NCBI GenBank assembly: GCA_034521495.1
Contig: JAXHMK010000013.1
Coordinates: 1 to 64,000 of the forward strand
Length of the DNA: 64,000 nt
Direction of reading: 5' to 3'
Origin: Balneolaceae bacterium
GTDB taxonomy: Bacteria > Bacteroidota > Rhodothermia > Balneolales > Balneolaceae
Each line of letters starts with the position of its first letter. The first letter of the stretch is position 1. The notes beneath the pieces are model-generated. The model was not told the DNA's origin, ran no database searches, and saw nothing but the letters and a program-made list of their open reading frames with translations. This document shows, piece after piece, positions 23,926-32,170 of this stretch. A program made the translations under genes and the position numbers.

Positions 23926-26155
23926 ACCGCTCAAACTGATCTTCTATGCGGTAATATTACTCGTTGTAGTAATATTGGTATACAAGGTTTATTTGAATGT
24001 CAATGTCACTGATATTGAAGCCAAGCATACAGAGCAGATCGATGCTATTAAAAACAAGTTGGCGGGACAAACCCAATTTAATTTTGCTGTTGTTGGTAAT
24101 ATCAACAATTCTATAGGAATCTTTGAAAAACAGTTGATTCCAAAAATTAACGCATCAGATAGTCAGTTTTTAATTTCCGCAGGTAATGCCGTTTTGGATG
24201 GCGGCGTAGATAAATACCAGGCACTTGAAGGAACATTAAATCATCTCAACATTCCTTATCTGCTCACATTTGGAGAAAACGAATATGAATCGTTTGGCGG
24301 CTTTCGCTTTTATGAACATTACGGCCCCTATTATTTTAGCTTTGTAGTTGCTGATTCACGATTCATTTTTTTAGACAGTACCGGCAAAACTCCCTGGAGC
24401 TGGCAATTGCAGTGGCTCACTGAGCTTATGAAAAGTGATCAGTCCAATCACCAATTTATATTTGTTTCAAAACCCGTTCTTAAAGTACCCAATGAGTATC
24501 TGTTTGGGGACGATGATGAAGATGCAATACCTGATTCCACTCGTACAGAACTCATTGAGATCATCGAGCGATACAGTGTTGACGCCGTATTCTCTTCGGA
24601 AATTCCAACATTTAATGTTCAGAAAAGAGAAGACACATATTTTGTCACCACCGGTGGAGCCGGAGGTTTGGACCTCAATACAGATCGTAGTTTTTATCAT
24701 TACGTGGATGTATCCGTTTCTAAAGATAGTATTCAAATTCAACAAAAAGCTATCGACGAAGGCCAGGGACTCATAGCCCGGCAACTTGAAAATCTTTGGT
24801 TTTTCATTTACTCCTTTTTCTATGTTGGGTATTTGAATTTTTTCTTGTTGGTAGGTGTGCTCGTTTTAATTTCCATTAAACTGTACACCACTATTTATGA
24901 ATCCAAAGAGTTTTACCCCATTTATGAAGTTGATCCCTCTCCGTGGTTAGACAAAACCATAAGGGTGGCCATGTTTACCGACAACTACCTGCCTTTTATT
25001 GGTGGAGTACCCATTTCTATTTCAAGGCTATACAAAGGCTTAAAACAGCTTAAAAACAAGGTTCTGATCATTGCTCCGTCCTATCACAATCAATCAGAAA
25101 AAGAGGAAGATGTTTTCCGGGTTCCGTCTTTGATATCCTTTGGCAAAGAAAGTGAGTTTAGAATGGCGAATATCTTCCTCAAAAAGATTCGAAAGGCTGT
25201 TTATGCTTTTAAACCGGATATTATTCATGTTCACCACCCGTTCTGGATGGGGTCTTTAGGCTTGTTTATAGCTCGATGGAAAAAAATCCCAGCGGTATTT
25301 ACGTATCATACCCGGCTCGAGCACTACGCCCATTTTGTACCACTCCCTACGAGATTATTTCGAAACCTTATTTCACATTTACTGATCCGAAGATTTGCCA
25401 ATAAATGTGATGGCATTATTGTTCCAACCAACTCTGTTGAGAAATATCTGCACATGATAGGAGTGGAAACTCCCTGTTTTGTACAATCTACCGGTATAGA
25501 ATTTGAAGAGTTCCAGCAAGTGGAACCGGAAAAAATTCAAAACTTAAAAGAATCACTGGGCATAAAAGATGAAATAGTTCTGTTAAGCGTATCGAGATTA
25601 TCGGATGAAAAGAATATTGATTTTATGATTGAGGCTCTCAGTAAATTAAAAAAGAGTATTCAGCAACCGTTTACTTTTTTGATGATTGGAGACGGCCATA
25701 AAAAAGATGAATTACAAAAAAAGGTGGCTCGTTTAGGCTTATCTGAAAACGTACAGCTGGTTGGATCAGTTGATCCCGACGAGATGAAAACCTGGTATAA
25801 TTTAGGTGATATTTTTCTGTTTGCTTCAAAATCGGAAACACAAGGCATGGTAATCCTTGAAGCCATGGCAGCCGGTTTGCCGGTAGTAGCTGTTAAAGCT
25901 ACCGGAATAGATGATGTGGTTGAAGACGGAGTTAATGGATATAAAACACCGGAGAAGATTGCCTTATGGGCGAATAAAGTACAATTACTTATTGATGATA
26001 AGAATCACAGAAAGAAGCTGTCAGATAATGCCCGGGAGTTTTCAAGTTCTTTTTCGATCGAATATTTTGGAAGAAATGTACAGGAGATCTACGCTATCAT
26101 ATTGGCTGCCTATAATCAAAATAAGTCAGGTACAAAATCTAAAAAGGTTCAATAA
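23912..26155 (+). CDS. Glycosyltransferase family 4 fused to a degenerate calcineurin-like phosphoesterase domain
   Basis: 747 residues. Membrane helix at ~8-28, then a domain (~50-285) that follows the layout of calcineurin-like phosphoesterases but with altered metal motifs: FAVVGNINN where FxxxGDxH is expected, SAGNAVLDGG for GDxxxxG, FGENEYES for GNHE. It still has LDSTGK and WLTEL. A second helix lies at ~297-320. Residues ~350-735 are a GT4 transferase similar to 1,2-diacylglycerol glucosyltransferases: MFTDNYLPFIGGVPISI, IIHVHHPFWMGSLG, SVSRLSDEKNIDF, MIGDGHKKDEL and the E-x7-E site SETQGMVILEAMAAG. Overlaps the flippase-like gene. The pseudo-enzyme domain fused to a lipid glucosyltransferase is uncommon; glycolipid synthesis is inferred. 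Confidence 0.85.
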   Translation: MKMHKPLKLIFYAVILLVVVILVYKVYLNVNVTDIEAKHTEQIDAIKNKLAGQTQFNFAVVGNINNSIGIFEKQLIPKINASDSQFLISAGNAVLDGGVDKYQALEGTLNHLNIPYLLTFGENEYESFGGFRFYEHYGPYYFSFVVADSRFIFLDSTGKTPWSWQLQWLTELMKSDQSNHQFIFVSKPVLKVPNEYLFGDDDEDAIPDSTRTELIEIIERYSVDAVFSSEIPTFNVQKREDTYFVTTGGAGGLDLNTDRSFYHYVDVSVSKDSIQIQQKAIDEGQGLIARQLENLWFFIYSFFYVGYLNFFLLVGVLVLISIKLYTTIYESKEFYPIYEVDPSPWLDKTIRVAMFTDNYLPFIGGVPISISRLYKGLKQLKNKVLIIAPSYHNQSEKEEDVFRVPSLISFGKESEFRMANIFLKKIRKAVYAFKPDIIHVHHPFWMGSLGLFIARWKKIPAVFTYHTRLEHYAHFVPLPTRLFRNLISHLLIRRFANKCDGIIVPTNSVEKYLHMIGVETPCFVQSTGIEFEEFQQVEPEKIQNLKESLGIKDEIVLLSVSRLSDEKNIDFMIEALSKLKKSIQQPFTFLMIGDGHKKDELQKKVARLGLSENVQLVGSVDPDEMKTWYNLGDIFLFASKSETQGMVILEAMAAGLPVVAVKATGIDDVVEDGVNGYKTPEKIALWANKVQLLIDDKNHRKKLSDNAREFSSSFSIEYFGRNVQEIYAIILAAYNQNKSGTKSKKVQ

Positions 26156-26339
26156 AGTTGAAACTCATACTTTAAGATTTAGATGTAAACCGGTAAACGC
26201 GTTCGAACAGTTATAACAGAGCACTCTTTTCAAAATTAAATCTCAATACAAATCTTAGAAATTCTCCAGTAAATTCAATCCTCTATTTTCTTGCGATACA
26301 ATTCTTTTGAGAGGCAAGCAATTGAAGTATTATTGAGTA

Positions 26340-27191
26340 ATGGATGAATTAGGTTTAAATAATATGATGGCATCAGATTCTATCTATGGGGAACTTATCA
26401 GTACAGTTATTATAATAGCTACAGTATTTCTTTTTCATTTTTTGGTTACCCGCTATATTCGGAAAAAGGTGCGGTCGAATGAACTGAGGCGCAAGTGGCT
26501 GGTTCAGTCTCGCAATGCTTTTATCCTGCTCCTTTTGTTAGGTCTTGTTTTTATCTGGGGTTCAGAAATCCGTACACTTGCACTATCGATGGTTGCCCTT
26601 GCTGTTGCACTGGTAGTTGCAACAAAGGAACTTATCCTTTGTGTCTCCGGGTCCATACTCAAAACAATTTCTGGATCTTTTGATTTGGGAGATCGAATAC
26701 AAATCAAGGATTTTCGGGGAGATGTGATTGATCAAAACTTACTTGCAACAACGATACTGGAGGTGGGACCGGGCAAAATTACTCACCATCGAACGGGCCG
26801 ATTGTCCGTAATTCCCAATTCGTTATTTGTGTCAGAACCGGTCATCAATGAAAGCTATACTTCCGATTATATTCTCCATGTTTTTACAGTGCCTTTTAAA
26901 CGGGAGGATGACTGGCAAACGGCCCAGAAAATGTTTTTGGAAGCGGCAATCAAATATTGCGAACCCTATCTTGATGATGTTCGTAATCATATGAACCAAT
27001 TAAGTAAAACGAAGGGTCTTGATGTTCCAACCGTTGATCCGCGTGTGACTATCCAGGTACCCTCGCCAGGTGAAGTTCTTTTGATTATAAGAATGCCCGC
27101 TAAATCCAAGCAGCAAGGGTATGTGGAACAGGCAATTTTGTCGGAGGTGTTAACTGAGCATGATTTCTCATCGACCAAAAATGAAAAATAA
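26340..27191 (+). CDS. MscS-like mechanosensitive ion channel family protein
   Basis: 283-residue small-conductance channel-type protein. Three hydrophobic helices (residues ~14-36, 57-75 and 80-105) and the MscS beta domain: FDLGDRIQIKDFRGDVID near residue 118, TTILEVGPG, GRLSVIPNSLFVSEPVINES near 155-174. The pore helix (VALAVALVVATKELILCVSG) is less Gly/Ala-regular than E. coli MscS. The C-terminal domain is shortened, ending VLTEHDFSSTKNEK. It lies 184 bp after the glycosyltransferase gene and may have its own promoter. Confidence 0.88.
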   Translation: MDELGLNNMMASDSIYGELISTVIIIATVFLFHFLVTRYIRKKVRSNELRRKWLVQSRNAFILLLLLGLVFIWGSEIRTLALSMVALAVALVVATKELILCVSGSILKTISGSFDLGDRIQIKDFRGDVIDQNLLATTILEVGPGKITHHRTGRLSVIPNSLFVSEPVINESYTSDYILHVFTVPFKREDDWQTAQKMFLEAAIKYCEPYLDDVRNHMNQLSKTKGLDVPTVDPRVTIQVPSPGEVLLIIRMPAKSKQQGYVEQAILSEVLTEHDFSSTKNEK

Positions 27192-27213
27192 TAAATCCGG
27201 TGACTGAAGATTC

Positions 27214-27416
27214 ACGGCGGTAAATCTGTGATGTTAAAAGCATTAAAGTCATCATTCAAAGACAAAGAAGATGCTCTTCAATATTTTACCGTTCAATTCA
27301 GGGAAACCGATTACTTTATTACACGAAATGTGGAAGATTACAAACCACATGTTGAGTTTCTTGAAGTGATGACACCCACAGAATTTGTGGATTTAATTGA
27401 TGATTTTGAATAGAAA
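27214..27416 (+). pseudogene. Truncated duplicate of the PIN toxin C-terminal half
   Basis: Bases 27214-27459 repeat 28189-28433 with few changes and one single-base indel in an A run. The copied reading frame gives the C-terminal ~62 residues of the neighbouring PIN protein (SFKDKEDALQYFT, FRETDYFITRNVED, HVEFLEVMTPTEFVDLIDDF). The N-terminal acidic motif is absent, so it cannot be an active nuclease. The GTG start at 27228 lacks a good ribosome site. The copy extends past the stop codon through the R5 hairpin, so it is a DNA duplication and not a converged gene. Confidence 0.8.
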
Positions 27417-27421
27417 AAAGG

Positions 27422-27454
27422 GGCACAAGTGACGCTTCGCTTAACACTTGCGCC
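27422..27454. repeat. R5 hairpin
   Basis: GGCACAAGTG and CACTTGCGCC pair as a 10-bp stem (one G-T) around a 13-nt loop. The same unit stands after the intact PIN gene at 28396-28428 and, in opposite orientation, between the units of the 50-51 kb tandem array. Confidence 0.7.
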
Positions 27455-27490
27455 AGTCGTGGAGTACCTGTTAAGCGGTTCGAATTAAAT

Positions 27491-27611
27491 AACCTGACAG
27501 CACCCACTGGATCTGTCAGCGTTATGAAGCAAAGACAATTCCCTTCGACGCTGATCCCGACGCTTCGGGAAGAAAAGCACGGGACCACGCTGTCAGGTCG
27601 GTAAACACGTA
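27491..27611. repeat. R6 repeat (CCTGRCAG ends), copy A
   Basis: Begins AACCTGACAGC and ends GCTGTCAGGTCGGTAAACACGTA. Copy B at 48567-48700 shares both ends, AACCTGGCAG and CTGCCAGGTCGCTAAACACG, with compensated changes, while the middles differ. Non-coding. Confidence 0.65.
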
Positions 27612-27715
27612 TGAAGGAGAACCTCCGGTACGAGTAAAACAGTTATAAAGTATCACTCTTTTCAAAATTAGAAACTAATACGTATTTTCAAATAAACACG
27701 TGTAAATAGATTTCT

Positions 27716-27967
27716 ATGAAGAAGAAACTCACACTTACCGTTGAGGAAGAGATTATAAAATCCGCCAAAAGACAGGCGAAACGGCATGGAACGTCTGTGT
27801 CTCAACTGTTTGAAGAGAGCTTTAAAGAGGAGCGGGTACATACAATTCAAACAGAATCACAAAAAGCGGCGGGTCAACTGTTGAAAAAATTGGAAGCCTC
27901 AGAAAGCACACAGGCAAAACGGGATAAAGAATTAATCAAAGAACATGTTAAAAGGAAGTTTGCCTGA
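27716..27967 (+). CDS. Type II antitoxin (DUF6364 family)
   Basis: 83-residue protein with a basic ribbon-helix-helix-like N-terminus (KKKLTLTVEEEIIKSAKRQA, residues 2-21, then KRHGTSVSQLFEESF) matching DUF6364 antitoxins that pair with PIN toxins. The charged C-terminal half would bind the toxin. Its end overlaps the PIN gene by 23 bp. The protein should dimerise, bind its own promoter and neutralise the toxin; the promoter is likely in the ~100 bp upstream, after the R6 repeat. Confidence 0.85.
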   Translation: MKKKLTLTVEEEIIKSAKRQAKRHGTSVSQLFEESFKEERVHTIQTESQKAAGQLLKKLEASESTQAKRDKELIKEHVKRKFA

Positions 27968-28388
27968 GGTATTTCTCGACACAGATGTATGCTTTGATAT
28001 TTTATCAAAAAGAGAACCCCATTATAAACATTCTGTTCAACTGCTTGAGCTTGCCGAACAAGACCGCATCTCTTTAATGATGGCAGAAAGCGGCCTCGCA
28101 AACCTGATCTACCTGATGTTTGACATCCATAAAATTGATGATGCCAAAGAAAAGCTGATTGACTTTACCAGGGCAACCCAAATCATTTACGGCGGTAAAT
28201 CTGTGATGTTAAAAGCATTAAAGTCATCATTTAAAGACAAAGAAGATGCTCTTCAATATTTTACCGCTCAATACAGGGAAACCGATTACTTTATTACACG
28301 AAATATCAAAGATTATAAACCACATGTTGAGTTTCTTGAAGTGATGACACCCAAGGAATTTTTGGATTTAATTGATGATTTTGAATAG
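27945..28388 (+). CDS. PIN domain toxin (VapC-like)
   Basis: 147-residue PIN-fold ribonuclease. Acidic site residues: D in EVFLDTDVCFDILSKREP (residue ~12), E in MMAESGLANLIY (~48), and D in ETDYFITRNIKDYKPHVEF (~117 and onward). Members cleave RNA and are held inactive by the upstream antitoxin. The ATG lies inside the antitoxin end, so translation is coupled. The C-terminal half is duplicated at 27214-27416. Complete and likely active by its motifs. Confidence 0.87.
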   Translation: MLKGSLPEVFLDTDVCFDILSKREPHYKHSVQLLELAEQDRISLMMAESGLANLIYLMFDIHKIDDAKEKLIDFTRATQIIYGGKSVMLKALKSSFKDKEDALQYFTAQYRETDYFITRNIKDYKPHVEFLEVMTPKEFLDLIDDFE

Positions 28389-28395
28389 AAAAAAG

Positions 28396-28428
28396 GGGCA
28401 CAAGTGACGCTTCGCTTAACACTTGCGC
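28396..28428. repeat. R5 hairpin
   Basis: Same 10-bp stem as 27422-27454, 7 bp after the PIN stop codon. It may also help to terminate or protect the TA transcript, although no T-run follows. Confidence 0.65.
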
Positions 28429-28484
28429 CAGTCGGGTTCAATTGATGATTCTGAATAGAAAAAACGGGCTTCCCTTTGCAGTTT

Positions 28485-28562
28485 ACTTGTTCCGAAGGTC
28501 CTCCTTCGGAACACCCGTTGGGAAGCTCTGCTTCTACTATCACAACAGTAAAATTTGATTCC
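28485..28562. repeat. R4 repeat
   Basis: ACTTGTTCCGAAGGTCCTCC, TTCGGAACAC, GAAGCTCTGCTTCT and AAATTTGATTCCG in the same order as at 18343. The rest of the gap to 28729 is AT-rich and probably carries the promoter of the lipoprotein gene. Confidence 0.65.
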
Positions 28563-28729
28563 GGATGAGTGTTCATGTTTTGATATCGTATTCAAGCTAT
28601 TTCAATCATCCGATGACTACAATGGTTTCATGGAAATGGCTGTCAAAACAATTTATTACAGACGTGAAGTTGTATTGATTGTATCTTAAATTTATTCATT
28701 CATAATAAGATCTAACACAAACATACTCT

Positions 28730-29047
28730 ATGAAATCTATTAAAGTTTTTTCTACACTTGCTCTACTTTTATTTATGATCTCCGCTTGCGGGGAAGATAC
28801 CTCCGTTGTGGAATCCGGAACCTATACAGGCACGATTCAGGAAGTGAATGCCGAGGAAACTGAAATCTATGTGGAACTTGAGAGCGGTGACGTCATTGAG
28901 TTGTACTTTACCGATACAACCACTCTGACCCAAAATGGCGAAGATGTTCCCTTTTCCACCATCCAGGTTGATGATCGCGTAGAAGTTACGGTAGAAAAAA
29001 CCGGTCAGCGGCTTGATCCTGTAAGTGTTGAACTGCTCAACGAATGA
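28730..29047 (+). CDS. Small lipoprotein of unknown function
   Basis: 105 residues with a lipoprotein signal (hydrophobic core STLALLLFMIS, lipobox ISAC with the cysteine at residue 20). The mature part looks like a small beta-barrel (OB-like): YTGTIQEVNAEETEIYVEL, VIELYFTDTTTLTQ, VDDRVEVTVEKTG. Its last codons overlap the start of the DUF2231 gene (ATGA), so both are translated together. Possibly membrane-anchored on the periplasmic side; role unknown. Confidence 0.8.
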   Translation: MKSIKVFSTLALLLFMISACGEDTSVVESGTYTGTIQEVNAEETEIYVELESGDVIELYFTDTTTLTQNGEDVPFSTIQVDDRVEVTVEKTGQRLDPVSVELLNE

Positions 29048-29550
29048 ACGAGCTTCCGGGCATTTGGAGAACAGAACTGTGGCACCCAATGGTCGTGCAT
29101 TTTCCAATTGTGCTATTGTTGGGCGCAGCAGTTTTAAGAATGTTATCGAAATTCTTTGCTGAAGAAAAAAGTGCATTTCTAAAGAATACAAGCCGGCTGA
29201 GTTTATACATCGGTGTAGTTACTGCATGGATTGCAATCTACACCGGTTCGCTGGCAGACAGTATTGTTGTGAGGGAACTCTGCGACCCAACTGTGCTGGA
29301 AGACCACGAAAATGCAGCGTTCACGCTGGGTTATATTTTTACTGCATCTGTACTTTTTGATTCTCTGGATCTCTTTTCGTGGCATAAGCTCTCTTTTCTT
29401 AAAAAACCATTTATAGAATGGATTGTGATCGGTTTACTGCTTACAGGAACTGTTTACCTGGGCTACACGGCACACCTTGGGGCCACTCTTGTCTATCAAC
29501 AAAGTGCTGCTGTTTACCAGCCTACGGAAGGTTGCGTTGAGTTTGAGTAA
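29044..29550 (+). CDS. DUF2231 family membrane protein
   Basis: 168-residue inner-membrane protein with four helices. The family opening WHPMVVHFPIVLLLGAAVL (residues ~13-31), with the conserved HPxxVHFP, is clear. Others: YIGVVTAWIAIYTGSLA, FTLGYIFTASVLF, IVIGLLLTGTVYLGYTAHLG with G-x-H. The DUF2231 fold is thought to hold haem or act in redox; this is family-level inference. Coupled to the upstream lipoprotein by a 4-bp overlap. Confidence 0.9.
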   Translation: MNELPGIWRTELWHPMVVHFPIVLLLGAAVLRMLSKFFAEEKSAFLKNTSRLSLYIGVVTAWIAIYTGSLADSIVVRELCDPTVLEDHENAAFTLGYIFTASVLFDSLDLFSWHKLSFLKKPFIEWIVIGLLLTGTVYLGYTAHLGATLVYQQSAAVYQPTEGCVEFE

Positions 29551-29702
29551 ACCTCAACTGCAAGCCCTCATAGAAAGATCGCTACCGTTCAGCTAAAAAA
29601 TGGGTTAAAGGCTGCTATCAACGGGAACAGTTATAGACGGCATAATACAATCTGATTTTTTTGACACAGATATAATATACACCGTCAATAACAACTATCA
29701 AC

Positions 29703-29797
29703 GCTGTCGTTCAGAAGGAGCGAAGCGACTGAAGAATCTCATCGCAAAAGAGGAACTCTTAGAAAAGAAATTCTTCAGATTCGTTTAGAATGACAGC
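29703..29797. repeat. Palindromic repeat with GCTGTC ends
   Basis: 95 bp bounded by GCTGTCGTTC and GAATGACAGC (9 of 10 paired). Internal AGCGAAGCGACTGAAGAATC and GAAATTCTTCAGATTCG add further pairing. Single complete copy here; similar words recur in the R8 element. The remainder of the 29551-29859 gap shows nothing else. Confidence 0.6.
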
Positions 29798-29859
29798 TTG
29801 AGTTTTCACATTTGTAATGAATACCAATAATTGGTACTCTTTGAAAAAACTACATTCCT

Positions 29860-30102
29860 ATGAGTAAAAATACATCCATAACCTTAAGTGATCACTTTCA
29901 GGACTTCATAAAAAAAGAAGTCTCATCCGGTCGATATACCAATGCGAGTGAAGTTATCCGAACGGCCCTTCGGCTACTTCAGAATGAAGAACAAAAAATG
30001 CAAAATTTGAGAAATGCATTGGAAAAGGGAGAAGAAAGTGATTTAAGAGAAGATTTCGATCCAAAAAAGCATTTGAAGTCTCTGCATGAAAAACATTTAT
30101 GA
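29860..30102 (+). CDS. ParD-like type II antitoxin
   Basis: 80-residue ribbon-helix-helix antitoxin: TSITLSDHFQDFIKKEVSSG then YTNASEVIRTALRLLQNEEQ, followed by the acidic toxin-binding tail ending DPKKHLKSLHEKHL. Family and length are typical of ParD/CC2985-type antitoxins. The toxin gene begins in its stop codon (ATGA overlap). A shortened relative of this protein is encoded at 33164-33301. Confidence 0.9.
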   Translation: MSKNTSITLSDHFQDFIKKEVSSGRYTNASEVIRTALRLLQNEEQKMQNLRNALEKGEESDLREDFDPKKHLKSLHEKHL

Positions 30103-30403
30103 AAAAGCCCGTTTATAAAATCCGGGATGAGGCAATCAACGATCTTGAAAAGATTTGGGAGTACACATTCGAAAATTGGTCAATAGATCAAGCAGACAGA
30201 TATTACAATTTGCTTATCTTAGAGATTGAATTTATTGCTGAGAACTTTTTGGCCGGTAAATCTATGGAATATATCAAAGAAGGTTATCGGGCTTCAAAGA
30301 TTAAATCTCACCTGATCTTTTACAAAAAAGGACGGATAATGTAGTTGAGATAGTGCGGGTACTTCACGAACGAATGGATATTGAGAACAGGCTGAAATCG
30401 TAA
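30099..30403 (+). pseudogene. ParE/RelE-type toxin, frameshifted
   Basis: The frame gives 81 residues (KIRDEAINDLEKIWEYTFEN, ADRYYNLLILEIEFIAENF, YRASKIKSHLIFYKK) and then a stop at 30342-30344. In the next frame the missing ParE ending follows at once: DNVVEIVRVLHERMDIENRL, to a stop at 30401-30403. Adding one G to GG near 30333 restores a 101-residue ParE. ParE poisons gyrase or, in related RelE proteins, cleaves mRNA. As the sequence stands, the toxin lacks its last strands and would probably be inactive; sequencing error is possible. Confidence 0.8.
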
Positions 30404-30481
30404 AATTGCAGCCATGAATCCAATCACAAAACTTCCCTTTGTAGTTCACTTCTGATTTTATTAGGATAAAGTGCTTTAAAC

Positions 30482-31493
30482 AAGGCGGGTAAAGCCCGGC
30501 TGCTGGCGGATGTGATCGAAAAAGCCCTGAATGCCGATGCCGAAAATGCCGACCGCGTGAATGAGTCGGCCAATAACACGCTTCGGGAGCAGCTTTCGGC
30601 GTTTCAGAACGTGCTGATTCATGACATCGGGGCGAAGGAGTTTGCCGATATTTATGCGCAGACCATCGCCTACGGGATGTTTGCCGCCCGGCTGCACGAT
30701 CCGAGCCTCGACACTTTTGACCGACACGAAGCCGCCGCGCTCATCCCCAAAACCAATCCCTTTTTGCGGAAGCTGTTCCAGTACATTGCCGGCTACGACC
30801 TCGACGACCGCATCACCTGGATCGTGGACGGACTCGCCGATATTTTCCGCGCTACGGATGTGGACGGCCTGCTCAAAAACTTCGGGAAATCCACGCAGCA
30901 GCAAGATCCCATCATTCACTTTTACGAGACCTTTTGGCCGAGTACGATCCCTCACTGCGCAAAAGCCGGGGCGTTTGGTACACGCCCGAGCCGGTGGTCA
31001 ATTTTATTGTCCGCGCGGTGGATGATATCCTGAAGGATGAATTCGGGCTGAAAGACGGCCTGGCCGATACTTCCAAAACCACGGTGAAGGTGAATACCGA
31101 TGTGCCCGACAAACGCTCGCCCACCGGCTACAAACAGGTGGAGAAGGAGGTCCACAAAGTGCAGATTTTAGACATCGCCACGGGAACCGGAACCTTTTTG
31201 GCGGAAGTGATTAAGCAGATTTATTCCCGTTTTAAGGGACAGCAGGGCATCTGGAAGCAATATGTGGAAAAACACCTGATTCCCCGACTGAATGGATTTG
31301 AGATTTTGATGGCCAGCTACGCCATGGCGCATCTGAAGCTGGACCTGCTGCTCCGCGAAACCGGGGTTGAACCCAGCGGCACTGAGCGATTTCGGGTGTA
31401 TCTCACCAACTCGCTGGAAGAACACCACCCCGATACCGGAACCCTGTTTGCAAGCTGGCTGAGCCAGGAGGCGAACGAGGCCAACCATGTGAG
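30482..31493 (+). pseudogene. Type ISP restriction-modification enzyme remnant, helicase-to-methylase part
   Basis: GC-rich island (clearly above its surroundings). Frame from ~30482 reads KAGKARLLADVIEKAL, FADIYAQTIAYGMFAARL and FYETF; after a lost T in the T-run at 30932-30935 the frame shifts and goes on AEYDPSLRKSRGVWYTPEPV, VNFIVRAVDDIL and the AdoMet-binding motif I ILDIATGTGTFLAEVI near 31165-31212. The text ends within LFASWLSQEANEAN near 31492, before the catalytic NPPY motif. The translocase/nuclease N-terminus and the target domain are gone. This is the pre-methylase and motif-I region of a single-chain Type ISP protein, now non-functional. Confidence 0.85.
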
Positions 31494-31528
31494 TTATCCT
31501 TTGGATAGTGCTTTTTGTGAGTTTCACA

Positions 31529-31678
31529 ATGGTTATGATTGAAAATAAAATCAAAGAAAATCCCGATTTTAACTTTAAATCTGCTTGGTATCACTTTATT
31601 CCACATATTTTTATGGCTTCATCCTTTGGATATGGTTTTGTGAGTCTCATAATTTTTGCCATTACTAATAATAATTAA
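31529..31678 (+). CDS. Possible small protein (49 aa) inside the R-M remnant
   Basis: Short AT-rich frame MVMIENKIKENPDFNFKSAW ... ending IIFAITNNN with one hydrophobic stretch near residues 27-46. It lies between the two pieces of the broken R-M gene, where composition falls back to the AT-rich norm. Possibly the tail of something inserted there. Weak evidence. Confidence 0.25.
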   Translation: MVMIENKIKENPDFNFKSAWYHFIPHIFMASSFGYGFVSLIIFAITNNN

Positions 31679-31719
31679 TGATGTAATTACTTCAAGAAGC
31701 GTTTTCAAAATCTCTATAA

Positions 31720-32118
31720 ATGAAAATTATCGAGTCAGGCGATAATGTGATTTCGAATCGGTTGACGAAAAGAGATCCGGGGTTTGTGTTGGATGAGCCT
31801 GAACAGGGAGAGGAATCGGAAAAAGAGATCTCCCCTGGAGGGGAGAGCCGCGAAGCGGGAGGGGTGTCAGATCCCGGAACACCCACCGATCTCCAAACCG
31901 GCAAAGTGTGGATCAACGAAACCCAGTATTTCGGCAACGTCCCAAAAAAAGCCTGGGAGTTCTACATCGGCGGCTACCAACCCGCCGAAAAATGGCTCAA
32001 AGACCGCCGCGACCGAGAGCTTTCTATCGAGGAAATCCGCCATTACCAAAAAATCATCGTGGCCCTGATGGAGACGGATCGGATTATGGGGGAGATTGAT
32101 GGGGTTTTTGAGGTGTAG
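31720..32118 (+). pseudogene. C-terminal remnant of the Type ISP restriction-modification enzyme, with in-frame repeat insertion
   Basis: 132-residue frame. Residues ~63-128 (VWINETQYFGNVPKKAWEFY, IGGYQPAEKWLKDR, IRHYQKIIVALMETDRIM) match the conserved C-terminus of Type ISP enzymes. Residues ~36-50 (EISPGGESREAGGVSDPG) are unlike the family and are encoded by an R3-type palindrome at about 31828-31878 (TCTCCCCTGGAGGGGAGA ... GGGAGGGGTGTC), inserted without breaking the frame. Together with 30482-31493 it shows an R-M gene that has lost its middle and N-terminus. Confidence 0.8.
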
Positions 32119-32170
32119 TTCATTATAAATCGGTTAGTGAATTGAATAATATTAAGCAATAGCTTAACTT

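Noticed and set aside
30476-30955. 159-codon reverse-strand frame in the R-M remnant
   Set aside because: Long antisense frames are expected in GC-rich coding sequence; the forward strand has clear Type ISP motifs.
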